A DNA stretch of 64,000 bases. It comes from Nostoc sp. ATCC 43529. Its GTDB lineage: Bacteria; Cyanobacteriota; Cyanobacteriia; Cyanobacteriales; Nostocaceae. The notes beneath the pieces were generated by a model that saw nothing but the letters and a program-made list of their open reading frames with translations, was not told the DNA's origin and did not search any database. Within the stretch, counting starts at the first letter, position 1. Every line of letters starts with the position of its first letter. Of the stretch, positions 52,810 to 61,829 are shown piece after piece. The DNA is taken from assembly GCA_003326205.1 (NCBI GenBank), contig LWTK01000041.1, positions 1-64,000 of the forward strand, in the 5' to 3' direction. The translations under genes were made by a program, and so were the position numbers.

Positions 52810-53929
52810 ATGCTGGAACTTTTAAACATCAAACGCGAAGTAGAAAGGTTATCTAATATCTTGACGAAGGCTGAAGGCTGTCTTTGACCTGCGAGAACTG
52901 AGTCCAAGAATTGAAGATTTGAATCAATTAATTTTTCAACCTACTTTCTGGAATAATTCTGTCACTTTCTATCAAACACTTCAAGAAATTGAATCACTCA
53001 ATGCTACAAAGAAACAATATCAGCGATCGCACTTCATTCTATACGAGATCGAGGCTGCACTAGAACTACTAGAATTATCTGCTGATGAGGAATTGTTGCG
53101 AGAGACACAAACTAACCTTACCCAACTCCAGCAAGAACTCGAAACACTAGAAATACAACAATTACTGTCTGGCATCTACGACCAAAAAGGCGCATTCTTG
53201 GCAATTACGGCTGAGGTTGGAGGTATAGATGCCCAAGACTGGGCAGCTATTTTATTGCGGCTATACCATCGTTGGGCAGTAAATCATAATCACAAAGTGT
53301 ATCTAGTAGAAGAGTCAGAGGGTGATTTAGGAGGGGTCAAACATGCGACCCTAGAAATTACAGGGCGTTATGCCTATGGCTGACTAAAATCGGAACAAGG
53401 AACTCATGCAAAAATAGTGCGGATTTCTCCTCTTCATGGCAATGGCAAGGGGCATACTTGCCTAGCCAGTGTGGAAGTCAGCCCTATTTTAGATGAGTCT
53501 ATCGATTTTGAGATTCCACAGAAGGATTTAGAAATTACTTACCGCCGCTATCAGGGGAATGTTAACCGCACAGAAACATGGGTGCAAGTAATTCATATTC
53601 CTACTGGAATTGCTGTGATTTCTAATAATGAACGCAGTCAAATGCAAAACAAAGAGAAAGCCTTGGCTATTCTCAAGAGTAAACTGTTGGCGATGTCTAC
53701 GACGGGCTACGCCTACGCTCTAGCTCAAGGTGTCGAGCTTCACGAAATTCAACCCCGACAAATACAATCTTTATCCAAAAAGCTCATCCGGGAATATATT
53801 TTACATCCTTACCAAAAAGTAAAGGATCTACGTACCAAACTTGAAACAACTGCTGTGACAGATGTTTTGGAGGGTGAGATCGATTTGTTTCTCAAAGCCT
53901 CCATACAACAGCAAAAAACCTGTGGTTAA
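52810..53929 (+). pseudogene. Degenerate prfB paralogue that keeps a frameshift signal
   Basis: An ATG at 52810 starts LELLNIKREVERLSN..., then CTT-TGA-C (52882-52888) gives the same programmed +1 shift as prfB. It continues DLRELSPRIEDLNQLIFQPTFWNNS in frame to 53383. An in-frame TGA (53381-53383) replaces the Tyr of YGYLRSE, and the same frame continues to 53929. The region corresponding to the GGQ loop of prfB (TTRSGGKGGQNVNKVE) is TYRRYQGNVNRTE, so catalytic GGQ is lost. A 29-bp mobile repeat (53690-53718) is inserted in frame. It cannot be a normal release factor; it may be dead or produce a truncated product. Confidence 0.88.
53690..53718. repeat. 29-bp dispersed repeat, copy 4 (inside the prfB paralogue)
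   Basis: Begins GCGATGTCTACGACGGGC and ends GCCTACGC. It translates to MSTTGYAYA at the position where intact prfB reads LLVIAQEQRA. It differs by one base from copy 3 and by one base from the inverse of copy 2. Confidence 0.85.
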
Positions 53930-54066
53930 TTTCAAGTAAATTTTGTCACTTATATTCAGCCGTGCCAAGAGAATTTGCCCAACTACAGCTAAAATCAATA
54001 AAGATGAGTAAAATAAAGAGCAATTTCCAAATCCAAAGCGCTCTATTCGTAGATTCAGCAAGCACT

Positions 54067-55189
54067 ATGGAAGTTTTAGAACTCAAACGCGAAATCGAAA
54101 CGTTGTCTAGCCGCCTGGGTAAAACCCAGGACTATCTTTGACGTACCTGCACTGACAGCTAAAATTCAAGACCTAGAACAAATATCTGCCCAACCAGAAT
54201 TTTGGGATAACCAAACCGAAGCCCAAAAAACTCTGCAAGAACTCAACGACTTAAAAACCCACCTTCAGCAATACGAACAGTGGCACGCTAATCTGGAAGA
54301 TACTAAGGCAGTTGTTGAGTTATTGGAGTTAGAAACCGACGAAGCACTTTTGCAAGAAGCGGAATCTACCATCACTAAACTTAATCGCGACCTTGACCAG
54401 TGGGAGTTACAACAGTTACTTTCCGGGCCATACGATGCCGAAGGTGCTGTACTGACGATTACTGCTGGTGCTGGTGGCACAGATGCCCAAGACTGGGCAT
54501 TTATGTTGATGCGGATGTACACCCGTTGGGGCGAAGCTCACGGCTACAAGGTAACTTTAGCTGAAGAGTCGGAGGGTGATGAAGCCGGAATTAAATCGGC
54601 AACCTTAGAAATTACTGGTCGCTATGCTTATGGTTACTTGCGTTCAGAAATGGGTACACATCGCTTAGTGCGAATTTCCCCCTTCAATGCCAACGGCAAG
54701 CGACAAACCAGTTTTGCGGGGGTGGAAGTCATGCCCCAGATCGATAATTCTGTACAGTTGGATATTCCAGAGAAGGATTTGGAAATCACTACAACTCGTT
54801 CTGGTGGTAAAGGCGGGCAAAACGTCAACAAAGTAGAAACAGCTGTACGAGTTGTTCACCTTCCGACCGGAATTGCCGTGCGTTGTACAGAAGAAAGATC
54901 GCAGCTGCAAAATAAAGAAAAAGCCCTCGCTCGACTCAAGGCAAAGCTACTCGTCATTGCCCAAGAACAACGCGCCCAAGAAATTGCCCAGATTCGTGGC
55001 GATATGGTGGAAGCCTCCTGGGGAAACCAAATCCGTAACTATGTGTTTCATCCTTACCAAATGGTGAAAGATTTACGCACAAATACGGAAACAACAGGGA
55101 TTACAGATGTGATGAATGGCGAACTTGATACATTCATCCAAGCTTATCTGCGCCAAGAAAATAAACTAGTAGAAAATACTCCTGCATAA
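54067..55189 (+). CDS. prfB: Peptide chain release factor 2 (programmed +1 frameshift)
   Basis: The true start is ATG 54067 (MEVLELKREIETLSSRLGKT). Codons continue TAT-CTT-TGA with C following; the TGA at 54139-54141 is bypassed by +1 slippage on CTT (54136-54138), and reading resumes at GAC (54140) as DVPALTAKIQDLEQISAQPEFWDNQ. Main frame runs to 55189, giving about 373 residues, typical for RF2. Motifs: RSGGKGGQNVNKVETAVR (GGQ peptide-hydrolysis loop) and GRYAYGYLRSEMGTHRLVRISPFN. The UGA codon is RF2's own target, so low RF2 favours frameshifting, a known autoregulation. A terminator follows at 55207-55257. Confidence 0.97.
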
Positions 55190-55206
55190 ATGATTGGGTA
55201 TTAGTT

Positions 55207-55257
55207 ATAGGTATTAAGTAATTATTTTTACTATTACTTAGTACCTATTATTTTTTT
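55207..55257 (+). terminator. prfB terminator
   Basis: A 16-bp stem with one G-U: ATAGGTATTAAGTAAT (55207-55222) against ATTACTTAGTACCTAT (55233-55248), followed by TATTTTTTT. Confidence 0.88.
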
Positions 55258-55362
55258 AGTATTTGAGATTGGAGCGATGGGCTACGCCCCGCCTTTGGCG
55301 ATCGCAATCCCAGAGCAGACCCAACTGTTACAGTTATAGAAGAATCAGCGATCAAACTAACT

Positions 55363-55515
55363 ATGAGTAATCCTTCATCAGAACCTCAACCCAGCTACGT
55401 AAAACTCGCTATGCGAAATATGGTGCGTAAGGGTGGAACTTCCCTGAAACATTTTGCGTTAACAACTATAGGACTTTTAGCCGTCCTCATTGGTCTTGCC
55501 TATCTAACTCACTAA
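55363..55515 (+). CDS. DUF3285 small membrane protein
   Basis: 50 residues (MSNPSSEPQPSYVKLAMRNMVRKGG and so on). A soluble, basic N-terminal half (YVKLAMRNMVRKGGTSLKHF) precedes one helix (ALTTIGLLAVLIGLAYLTH). This matches DUF3285, a short cyanobacterial family often found next to ybeY. The function is unknown. Spacing to ybeY (32 bp) suggests one operon. Confidence 0.82.
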   Translation: MSNPSSEPQPSYVKLAMRNMVRKGGTSLKHFALTTIGLLAVLIGLAYLTH

Positions 55516-55547
55516 CAAAAAACCGCGAACTCATACTAGGAGACTGT

Positions 55548-56081
55548 GTGGCTCTAGGAGTTGAATTGTATGTAGAAGATTATTTTTACGAGTTGTCCCT
55601 GACAAACTCGGTAAATCTTGGCGAAACGTATGCCCGAATTAGTCCTGAAACTTGGGAAAACTGGTTTAATAGCTGGTTAGAAATACTTCAACCTGATATT
55701 CCACCAGCACCAGGTTATGAGATTGGGCTGCGCTTGACAGATGACTCGCAAATTCAAGAACTCAATGCCCAATATCGTCAACAAAATAAGCCCACAGATG
55801 TTTTAGCTTTTGCTGCTTTGGAGGTAGATTTTCCTCACAGCCAAGAAATGCTTGCCTCTGTACCACTATATTTAGGCGATATTATTGTGTCTGTGGATAC
55901 CGCACAACGTCAAGCCCAACAGCAGGAACATAGTTTAACAACCGAGATGGCCTGGTTAACTGCTCACGGTTTATTGCATCTGTTGGGATGGGATCATCCT
56001 GACGAAGAAAGTTTGGAACGAATGTTAGAACAGCAAGTAAAATTGCTGAATGCGATAGGTATTGCTATTGACAAAGAATAG
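55548..56081 (+). CDS. ybeY: rRNA maturation endoribonuclease YbeY
   Basis: 177 residues from a GTG start. The zinc site is intact: HGLLHLLGWDH (about 141-151, H-x3-H-x5-H). Preceding motifs YRQQNKPTDVLAFAA and PLYLGDIIVSVDTA are typical. It processes rRNA ends and takes part in ribosome quality control. The family start in other species is similar but N-terminal length varies; a GTG with AGGAG about 7 bases upstream (55538-55542) supports this choice. Confidence 0.94.
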   Translation: MALGVELYVEDYFYELSLTNSVNLGETYARISPETWENWFNSWLEILQPDIPPAPGYEIGLRLTDDSQIQELNAQYRQQNKPTDVLAFAALEVDFPHSQEMLASVPLYLGDIIVSVDTAQRQAQQQEHSLTTEMAWLTAHGLLHLLGWDHPDEESLERMLEQQVKLLNAIGIAIDKE

Positions 56082-56232
56082 CAAAATTAGTAACGGCTTA
56101 GTGTTAATTTTGGGCAATACTTTTATAATACCTCTATGGAAAATTGCTGAAATATGGACTCAAAGTTAATTACGCTATAAATATCGACCAAAATTCCCAC
56201 TGTAGTAACTGTGTTTTTATATATTTAAGTCT

Positions 56233-56688
56233 ATGTCCCAAAAAGTTTCTCCACCACCAACGTCTACCTCGTTACAAAACATTGTGACCAACGAACGGGA
56301 ATTTTCGTGGAAGGTTGCTTCTAATTTATTTGTTAGTTTTAAATATGCCTGGGCTGGAATTACTTATAGTTTTCAAACTCAACGTAATTTTCGGATTCAC
56401 ACCAGTGTTTGTGCAATGGCGATCGCTTTAAGCGTATATTTACATCTGCGACCAGTAGAAATAGCAGTTATTGGTATTACTAGTGGTTTAGTTTTGGCAT
56501 TAGAGTTACTCAATACAGCGATCGAGTCCATTGTAGACTTAACAGTTAAGCAGACTTACCACGAGCTGGCAAAAGTCGCCAAAGATTGCGCCGCCGGTGC
56601 AGTTCTAGTTTCAGCTTTGGTAGCGGTGCTGGTAGCTGCTACATTGTTGCTTCCTCCTCTGGTAGCGTTAATTATATCGAGTTTGTAG
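56233..56688 (+). CDS. dgkA: Diacylglycerol kinase (DgkA type)
   Basis: 151 residues. After about 35 soluble residues: FKYAWAGITYSFQTQRNFRIHTSVCAMAIALSVYLHL, then VLALELLNTAIESIVDLTVKQTYHELAKVAKDCAAGAVLVSALVAVLV, the conserved E-L-L-N-T-A-I-E and D-x-A-A-G-A-V motifs of the small trimeric kinase. It phosphorylates diacylglycerol or undecaprenol in the membrane. The position after ybeY and before trpG/pabA is common in cyanobacteria. Confidence 0.94.
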   Translation: MSQKVSPPPTSTSLQNIVTNEREFSWKVASNLFVSFKYAWAGITYSFQTQRNFRIHTSVCAMAIALSVYLHLRPVEIAVIGITSGLVLALELLNTAIESIVDLTVKQTYHELAKVAKDCAAGAVLVSALVAVLVAATLLLPPLVALIISSL

Positions 56689-56892
56689 ATGTGATTTGCG
56701 TAGGCTAGGAAACACCGCAGCCATCGCCAAGTGATTCTTAAGGATTCAAAATTCCAAATTCAACAATGGGATTATGACAAGCATCTTAGTAACTAGCTAG
56801 ATGCTTTCTAAAGTAGCTGCTCAACCGTCTACCCCTCTGAACTATGACAGTTTTATATCTGTCACCTGCAAGCTGTAATTTTTTCCCTAATT

Positions 56893-57492
56893 ATGTTATT
56901 AGTCATCGATAATTACGATAGTTTTACATATAATTTGGTGCAGTATCTGGGAGAATTGGCAGCAGAGTTCCCAGTGGCAGCCGATATTAGAGTTTTTCGT
57001 AACGACAAAATATCTATAGATGAAATTCGGGCATTGAAGCCCCAAGCCTTGGTTATTTCTCCTGGGCCTGGCCGCCCAGAAGATGCCGGTATTTCCCTAG
57101 AATTGATTGAACAACTAGGACAAGAGTTACCAATTTTGGGTGTCTGTTTAGGCCATCAAAGTATCGGTCAAGTCTTCGGTGGTAAAATAGTTTCTGCTCC
57201 AGAATTGATGCATGGTAAAACTTCTCTGGTGACTCACACTGGGGTAGGAGTTTTCCAAGGATTAGAAAATCCGCTCACCGCCACCAGGTATCATAGTTTA
57301 GTCATCGATCGCGAGACTTGCCCTGATGTGCTGGAAATCACCGCTTGGGTTGAAGATGGCACAATTATGGGAGTACGACACCGGAACTATCCTCAGATTC
57401 AGGGCGTCCAGTTTCACCCAGAGAGTGTCCTGACATCATCAGGAAAACAATTATTGCGAAACTTTCTCCAACAGTTACAGTCGAGAGCTTAA
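56893..57492 (+). CDS. trpG: Anthranilate/aminodeoxychorismate synthase glutamine amidotransferase
   Basis: 199 residues. MLLVIDNYDSFTYNLVQYLGELA start, the nucleophile Cys in PILGVCLGHQSIGQVFGG (about 76-93) and the catalytic HPE in QGVQFHPESVL (about 176). It supplies ammonia from glutamine to the synthase partner. trpG and pabA cannot be told apart by sequence here; the protein is likely shared between tryptophan and folate synthesis. The partner component I gene is not adjacent. It is 3 bp before the MBL-fold gene, so probably one operon. Confidence 0.93.
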   Translation: MLLVIDNYDSFTYNLVQYLGELAAEFPVAADIRVFRNDKISIDEIRALKPQALVISPGPGRPEDAGISLELIEQLGQELPILGVCLGHQSIGQVFGGKIVSAPELMHGKTSLVTHTGVGVFQGLENPLTATRYHSLVIDRETCPDVLEITAWVEDGTIMGVRHRNYPQIQGVQFHPESVLTSSGKQLLRNFLQQLQSRA

Positions 57493-57495
57493 TTA

Positions 57496-58263
57496 ATGAA
57501 ACGACGACAGTTGATGGGTTATGCTGGGGCGGGATTGGTCACAGCTTCAGTTACCACCTTGGGTTCCCACCTGCGAGCTAACGCACAATCTAGCGGTTTA
57601 TCAGTTAAGTGGTTGGGTCATACTTGCTTTCTTTTTGAAGGTAGCAGTGCAAAAATTCTCGTCAATCCATTTCGCGCGATCGGCTGTACTGCTGGGTATC
57701 GTGCGCCAAAAGTTGCAGCCGATTTAGTACTGATTAGCAGCCAACTACTGGATGAAGGTGCTGTAGATACACTCCCAGCCAATGCAAAACTGATCTATGA
57801 ACCAGGAGTTTACGAATTCAAAGGCATTAAGTTCCAAGGAATCGCTACAGACCACGATCGCAAAGGTGGTAAACAGTTTGGCTCAAATACCGCTTGGAGT
57901 TGGAAACAAGGCGGAATTAATATCCTCCACTTAGGTGGAGCTGCTGCACCCATTTCCATCGAGCAAAAAATTCTCATGGGTCGTCCCGACGTGCTATTTA
58001 TTCCAGTGGGCGGCAGCGCAAAAGCCTACAATGCTCAAGAAGCAAAGCAGGCCGTTGAAGTATTAAATCCCAAGTTAGTGGTTCCCACCCATTACCGGAC
58101 ACAAGCCGCCGATCCTGCTACCTGTGAGATTTCGCCACTCGATGATTTTCTGGCCTTAATGCAAGGAGTAACAGTGCGACGTAGCAGTGGAGATACTATT
58201 TCCATTAATCCTAAAGATTTGCCGGAAAGTAGCGTGGTTCAGGTTTTGAGTTACAAATTTTGA
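57496..58263 (+). CDS. MBL-fold hydrolase-like protein with Tat-type leader
   Basis: 255 residues. The N-terminus MKRRQLMGYAGAGLVTASVTTLGSHLRANAQ has the twin-Arg leader pattern. The mature part is UlaG/YfjI-like: LSVKWLGHTCFLFEGSSAKILVNPF. The usual H-x-H-x-D-H at the metal site is absent (LVLISSQLLDEGAVD), while later elements remain (ATDHD, HLGGAAAPI, VPTHYRT). It is therefore probably a catalytically changed member. It is coupled to trpG by a 3-bp gap. Confidence 0.8.
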   Translation: MKRRQLMGYAGAGLVTASVTTLGSHLRANAQSSGLSVKWLGHTCFLFEGSSAKILVNPFRAIGCTAGYRAPKVAADLVLISSQLLDEGAVDTLPANAKLIYEPGVYEFKGIKFQGIATDHDRKGGKQFGSNTAWSWKQGGINILHLGGAAAPISIEQKILMGRPDVLFIPVGGSAKAYNAQEAKQAVEVLNPKLVVPTHYRTQAADPATCEISPLDDFLALMQGVTVRRSSGDTISINPKDLPESSVVQVLSYKF

Positions 58264-58328
58264 TGAGCAGGGATTGGGGACTGGGGAGATGAGGGGGAGA
58301 AATAACTCCTAACTCCTAATTCTTGTAC

Positions 58329-58383
58329 AGACGCGATTAATCGCGTCTCTACTCCTGAATTCTGAATTCAGAATTCAGAATTC
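58329..58383. repeat. Palindromic repeats between convergent genes
   Basis: A 20-bp perfect palindrome AGACGCGATTAATCGCGTCT (58329-58348), followed by alternating GAATTCTGAATTCAGAATTC palindromes (58357-58383). The two neighbouring genes converge here, so the region may act as a bidirectional transcription stop. Confidence 0.65.
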
Positions 58384-58388
58384 TAATT

Positions 58389-59621
58389 TTAGAACGTATA
58401 CCACTCTGGGCCGAGCTTATCTGCGTCACCTATAGGAGTTTCAACGGCGGTTGTGCCATCGATAGTCCAAATGTTGTCTGCACTTGTTGTCTGATCGCGC
58501 CAGTAGATATCAGTCTTGCCATCACCGTTGTAATCGCCAAGGGATGGTGTTAGAGATGCGCTATTGCTCGGTAGGAAGGCTTGAGTTGCAATGTTTGTGC
58601 CATCCATCAGCCAAGCTGTGTTCTCACCTGTGGTTCCATTCCGCCAGAAGATATCGGTCTTACCATCACCGTTGAAATCACCAATTTGAGAAGTCCAAGA
58701 TGAGTCAAATGTTCCCAAGGCACCTTCTGTAACTAAGATGCCTCTCATCAGCCAAACTTTACTTTCACCCGTTTGAGTGTTTCTCCACAGCAAGTCTGTG
58801 GTTAAGTCGCCGTTGAAATCGCCAACTTGATAAGTCCAGGCTGGATCTTGTGATTGCAGGCTAAACTCAGTCTTTTGGACACTATCCATAAACCAAACCT
58901 TGTTCTCGCCAGTTGTCTGATTACGCCAGAAGATATCACTCTTGCCGTTGGCATCGAAATCAACAATGGTAGCGGTTAAGGCTGGGTCAGTGGTGTCTAA
59001 TACAGCTGCATTCACAACAGTTGTGCCATCCATTTCCCAAATAGCGTTCTCGCCGGTTTGGCTATTGTGCCAGAAGATATCAGTTTTGCGATCGCCATTG
59101 AAATCGCCAATTTGAGAAGTCCATGCTGGGTTAACGTTGGTTAGAGAAGCCGCATTAGCAACTCTTGTTCCGTCCATTAACACAATGCTGTTCTCGCCGG
59201 TTGCCTTATTGCGTAATAAGAAGTCGGTTTTGTTATCAGCATTAAAATCAGCAATTTTGTAATCATAGGCTGATAGATCGAATTGGCCCAAAGAACCCTG
59301 TTCAACAATTCTTGTTCCATCCATTAGGCGAATAATAATTTCACCAGTTTGAGTATTGACCCAAACTTTGTCTGTTTTGCCATCAGCGTTGAAATCAGGA
59401 ACGATCGCCGCACTGGTCAAGTAAGGATTAGGATTGGGATTTACTGACACCACCGCAGATTCTTGTGGTTGTGAAGAACTGCTACTGCCAAAAAATGAAC
59501 CAGAATTTAGAATATTTGAATTATCAAGACCAGATGCTAATAATGCTTGCGATTTTTGGAAAGATTCTGATGCCAATTGAGATGTATTCAAAGACAAGTC
59601 TGAGGAATTTTTTCCAAACAT
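58389..59621 (-). CDS. FG-GAP/VCBS repeat protein
   Basis: 410 residues. From about residue 70, about seven repeats of roughly 47 residues contain DFNGDGKTDIFWRN-TGEN-xWLMDGT (for example DFNADGKTDKVWVNTQTGEIIIRLMDG, DFNGDRKTDIFWHNSQTGENAIWEMDG), consistent with a Ca2+-binding beta-propeller (D-x-D-x-D-G loops). The first about 70 residues are Ser/Asn-rich (SQALLASGLDNSNILNSGSFFG) without a classic signal peptide, so export, if any, would be by type I or another route. Function unknown; such proteins are often extracellular. Confidence 0.88.
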   Translation of the reverse strand: MFGKNSSDLSLNTSQLASESFQKSQALLASGLDNSNILNSGSFFGSSSSSQPQESAVVSVNPNPNPYLTSAAIVPDFNADGKTDKVWVNTQTGEIIIRLMDGTRIVEQGSLGQFDLSAYDYKIADFNADNKTDFLLRNKATGENSIVLMDGTRVANAASLTNVNPAWTSQIGDFNGDRKTDIFWHNSQTGENAIWEMDGTTVVNAAVLDTTDPALTATIVDFDANGKSDIFWRNQTTGENKVWFMDSVQKTEFSLQSQDPAWTYQVGDFNGDLTTDLLWRNTQTGESKVWLMRGILVTEGALGTFDSSWTSQIGDFNGDGKTDIFWRNGTTGENTAWLMDGTNIATQAFLPSNSASLTPSLGDYNGDGKTDIYWRDQTTSADNIWTIDGTTAVETPIGDADKLGPEWYTF

Positions 59622-60144
59622 GGTGTTTTTTTATCATTGGTTGTTATCTGTTTTTAACTTTTTTAATCAATACCTTTCTGTAATCAAAGAACATTTACCG
59701 GGCTTTCAAGATTTCTTTATAACTATTTTTTTTTGCTTAATGTCAGTCTTTAAAAACAAATTTTTATTGGTTTTAAATCATTTATTCAAAAAAATCAAGT
59801 GCTATACAAACAGTTAGGAAATCAATTTTGTATGTGATGATTTATAGACAAAATCATGTGATGTTTTGCTAATAATTGCTCTGGACTGTTAACAGTTAAA
59901 AGTCAACACTGATATTTTTCAAAACTCAAATAGATTGCCATATAGCTTATTGATTTTTTCGCTGATTCAGCTTGGGTATCAAAATCTTCTCAATTTTGAA
60001 TTTTGAATGCTTATGTTTTATAACTGAGTGGAAACAAATATTGGCTAGAATAACTAAGATTAGCAACTAGCGAAAAGCATCATCTGTGCATCCTCTAGTG
60101 GCTAAAAGTGTAAAATAATACGATAATTTCCAGATACATAAACT
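59622..60144. other. AT-rich intergenic region
   Basis: 523 bp between the divergent FG-GAP and pepP genes. AT-rich with T-runs; I see no ORF of substance, repeat array or RNA gene. Confidence 0.5.
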
Positions 60145-61455
60145 ATGCAAATAGAATATAGGCAACGTCGCGAGCAGTTAATGGCAAAAATTGGTAATGG
60201 CACAGCCATTTTTCGTAGTGCGCCAATGGCAGTCATGCACAACGATGTTGAGTATGTTTATCGTCAGGATAGTGATTTTTTCTACTTGACTGGATTTAAC
60301 GAACCACAGGCCGTTGCAGTGTTAGCACCCCATCACGCAGAACATCGGTTTGTGCTGTTTGTCCAACCCAAAGATCGGGAAAAAGAAGTATGGAGTGGTT
60401 ATCGCTGTGGGATAGATGCAGCGAAGGAAATTTATGGTGCTGATGAAGCGTACCCAATTCACGAATTAGATGAAAAATTGCCGCAGTATTTGGAAAAAGC
60501 CGATCGCATTTATTATCACTTAGGACGCGATCGCGCTTTTAATGACACAATCTTAGGGCATTACCAACGGTTACTACAAACTTATCCCAAACGCGGTACG
60601 GGGCCTGTGGCCATTGAAGATACCGGGACTATTATCCACAGCATGAGGCTAATCAAAAGCCAAGCCGAGTTAGAGTTAATGCGCCAAGCAGCAGCGATCG
60701 CTATTGAAGCACACAATCACGCCCAAGAAATCACAGCACCCGGACGTTATGAGTACGAAATTCAGGCGGAAATCGAACGCATCTTTCGAGTGCGGGGTGG
60801 AATGGGCCCGGCTTATCCTTCCATTGTGGCTTCCGGTGTGAATGCTTGCGTATTGCACTACATTGAGAATGAACGGCAAATGCAGGATGGAGAATTACTG
60901 TTAATTGATGCCGGTTGTGCTTATGGTTATTACAACTCCGATATTACGCGCACATTTCCAGTGGGAGGGAAATTTACACCAGAACAAAAGACATTATATG
61001 AGATTGTTTTGGAAGCACAAAAACAAGCGATCGCTCAAGTGCAACCAGGTAATTCTTTCAAATCAGTTCATGATACAGCAGTGCGCGTTTTGACTGAAGG
61101 TTTAGTTGAACTTGGCATTCTCCAAGGCGAAATTGACAAGTTAATTGAAGAAGATAAATACAAACCGTATTATATGCACCGCACCAGCCATTGGTTAGGT
61201 TTGGATGTCCATGATGTGGGAGTTTATCAGCATGGTGAAGATAAACCACAGATTTTGCAACCAGGTCAAATTTTGACAGTGGAACCAGGACTTTATATTG
61301 TCCCAGATACCAAACTAGCAGAAGACCAACCAGAGACTCATCCGCGCTGGGTTGGTATTGGTATTCGCATTGAAGATGATGTGTTAGTTACACCTAATGG
61401 ACATGAGGTCTTAACTGCGGGAGTTCCCAAGGAAGTGGATGAAGTGGAAAGATAA
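60145..61455 (+). CDS. pepP: Xaa-Pro aminopeptidase (aminopeptidase P)
   Basis: 436 residues. The N-terminal creatinase domain (about 1-160) has DFFYLTGFNEPQAVAVL. The pita-bread catalytic domain has all metal ligands: LLIDAGCAYGYYNSDITRTFP (two Asp), HRTSHWLGLDVHDVG (His), LTVEPGLYI (Glu) and IGIRIEDDVLV (Glu). It cleaves N-terminal residues before proline and is cytosolic. It is monocistronic. Confidence 0.96.
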   Translation: MQIEYRQRREQLMAKIGNGTAIFRSAPMAVMHNDVEYVYRQDSDFFYLTGFNEPQAVAVLAPHHAEHRFVLFVQPKDREKEVWSGYRCGIDAAKEIYGADEAYPIHELDEKLPQYLEKADRIYYHLGRDRAFNDTILGHYQRLLQTYPKRGTGPVAIEDTGTIIHSMRLIKSQAELELMRQAAAIAIEAHNHAQEITAPGRYEYEIQAEIERIFRVRGGMGPAYPSIVASGVNACVLHYIENERQMQDGELLLIDAGCAYGYYNSDITRTFPVGGKFTPEQKTLYEIVLEAQKQAIAQVQPGNSFKSVHDTAVRVLTEGLVELGILQGEIDKLIEEDKYKPYYMHRTSHWLGLDVHDVGVYQHGEDKPQILQPGQILTVEPGLYIVPDTKLAEDQPETHPRWVGIGIRIEDDVLVTPNGHEVLTAGVPKEVDEVER

Positions 61456-61829
61456 CAAGGAGTCAGAATTCAGGAGTCAGGAGTTAGAAGATCTGAAAAA
61501 TCAATAATTGTATACCTGCTTGATTTTGTTCAAATTATCAAGTTTGGCTATCTAATATTGATTAATTCTGGCTTCTAAATTTTGAATTCTGAATTCTTAT
61601 CCCAAAACTAAAATTTGGGGGACTCCATTAGAGTCGTTGTTAAAATTCCTAAGATTTTCTCTATTTCTTTTAATTTATCGAACCGCCAAGACACCTTTGC
61701 GTAATACCATTTCACGAAATATTTGATACAAATGATTAGTCTCTAATTCTTTCCCCCTGCTCCCTACTCCACTGCTGCCTATTTGTATCAATTTTAAGAT
61801 GAAACGGTATAAGCCCTGAATCTCTCAAA
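61456..61829. other. Intergenic region with a MITE-like element
   Basis: 374 bp between pepP and the converging exported-protein gene. It includes a few GGAGTCA-type repeats after the pepP stop and the 107-bp inverted-repeat element at 61704-61810. Confidence 0.5.
61704..61810. mobile_element. MITE-like element with 30-bp terminal inverted repeats
   Basis: The left arm (61704-61733) begins ATACCATTTCACGAAATATT and ends GATACAAAT. The complement of the right arm (61781-61810) begins ATACCGTTTCATCTTAAAATT and ends GATACAAAT. About 80 percent of positions match in my hand alignment. TA dinucleotides flank it. The interior is a short CT-rich spacer without coding capacity. Confidence 0.65.

Noticed and set aside
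54323..55189. prfB starting at 54323
   Set aside because: That would remove the N-terminal domain; the frameshift-joined frame from 54067 fits the RF2 family.
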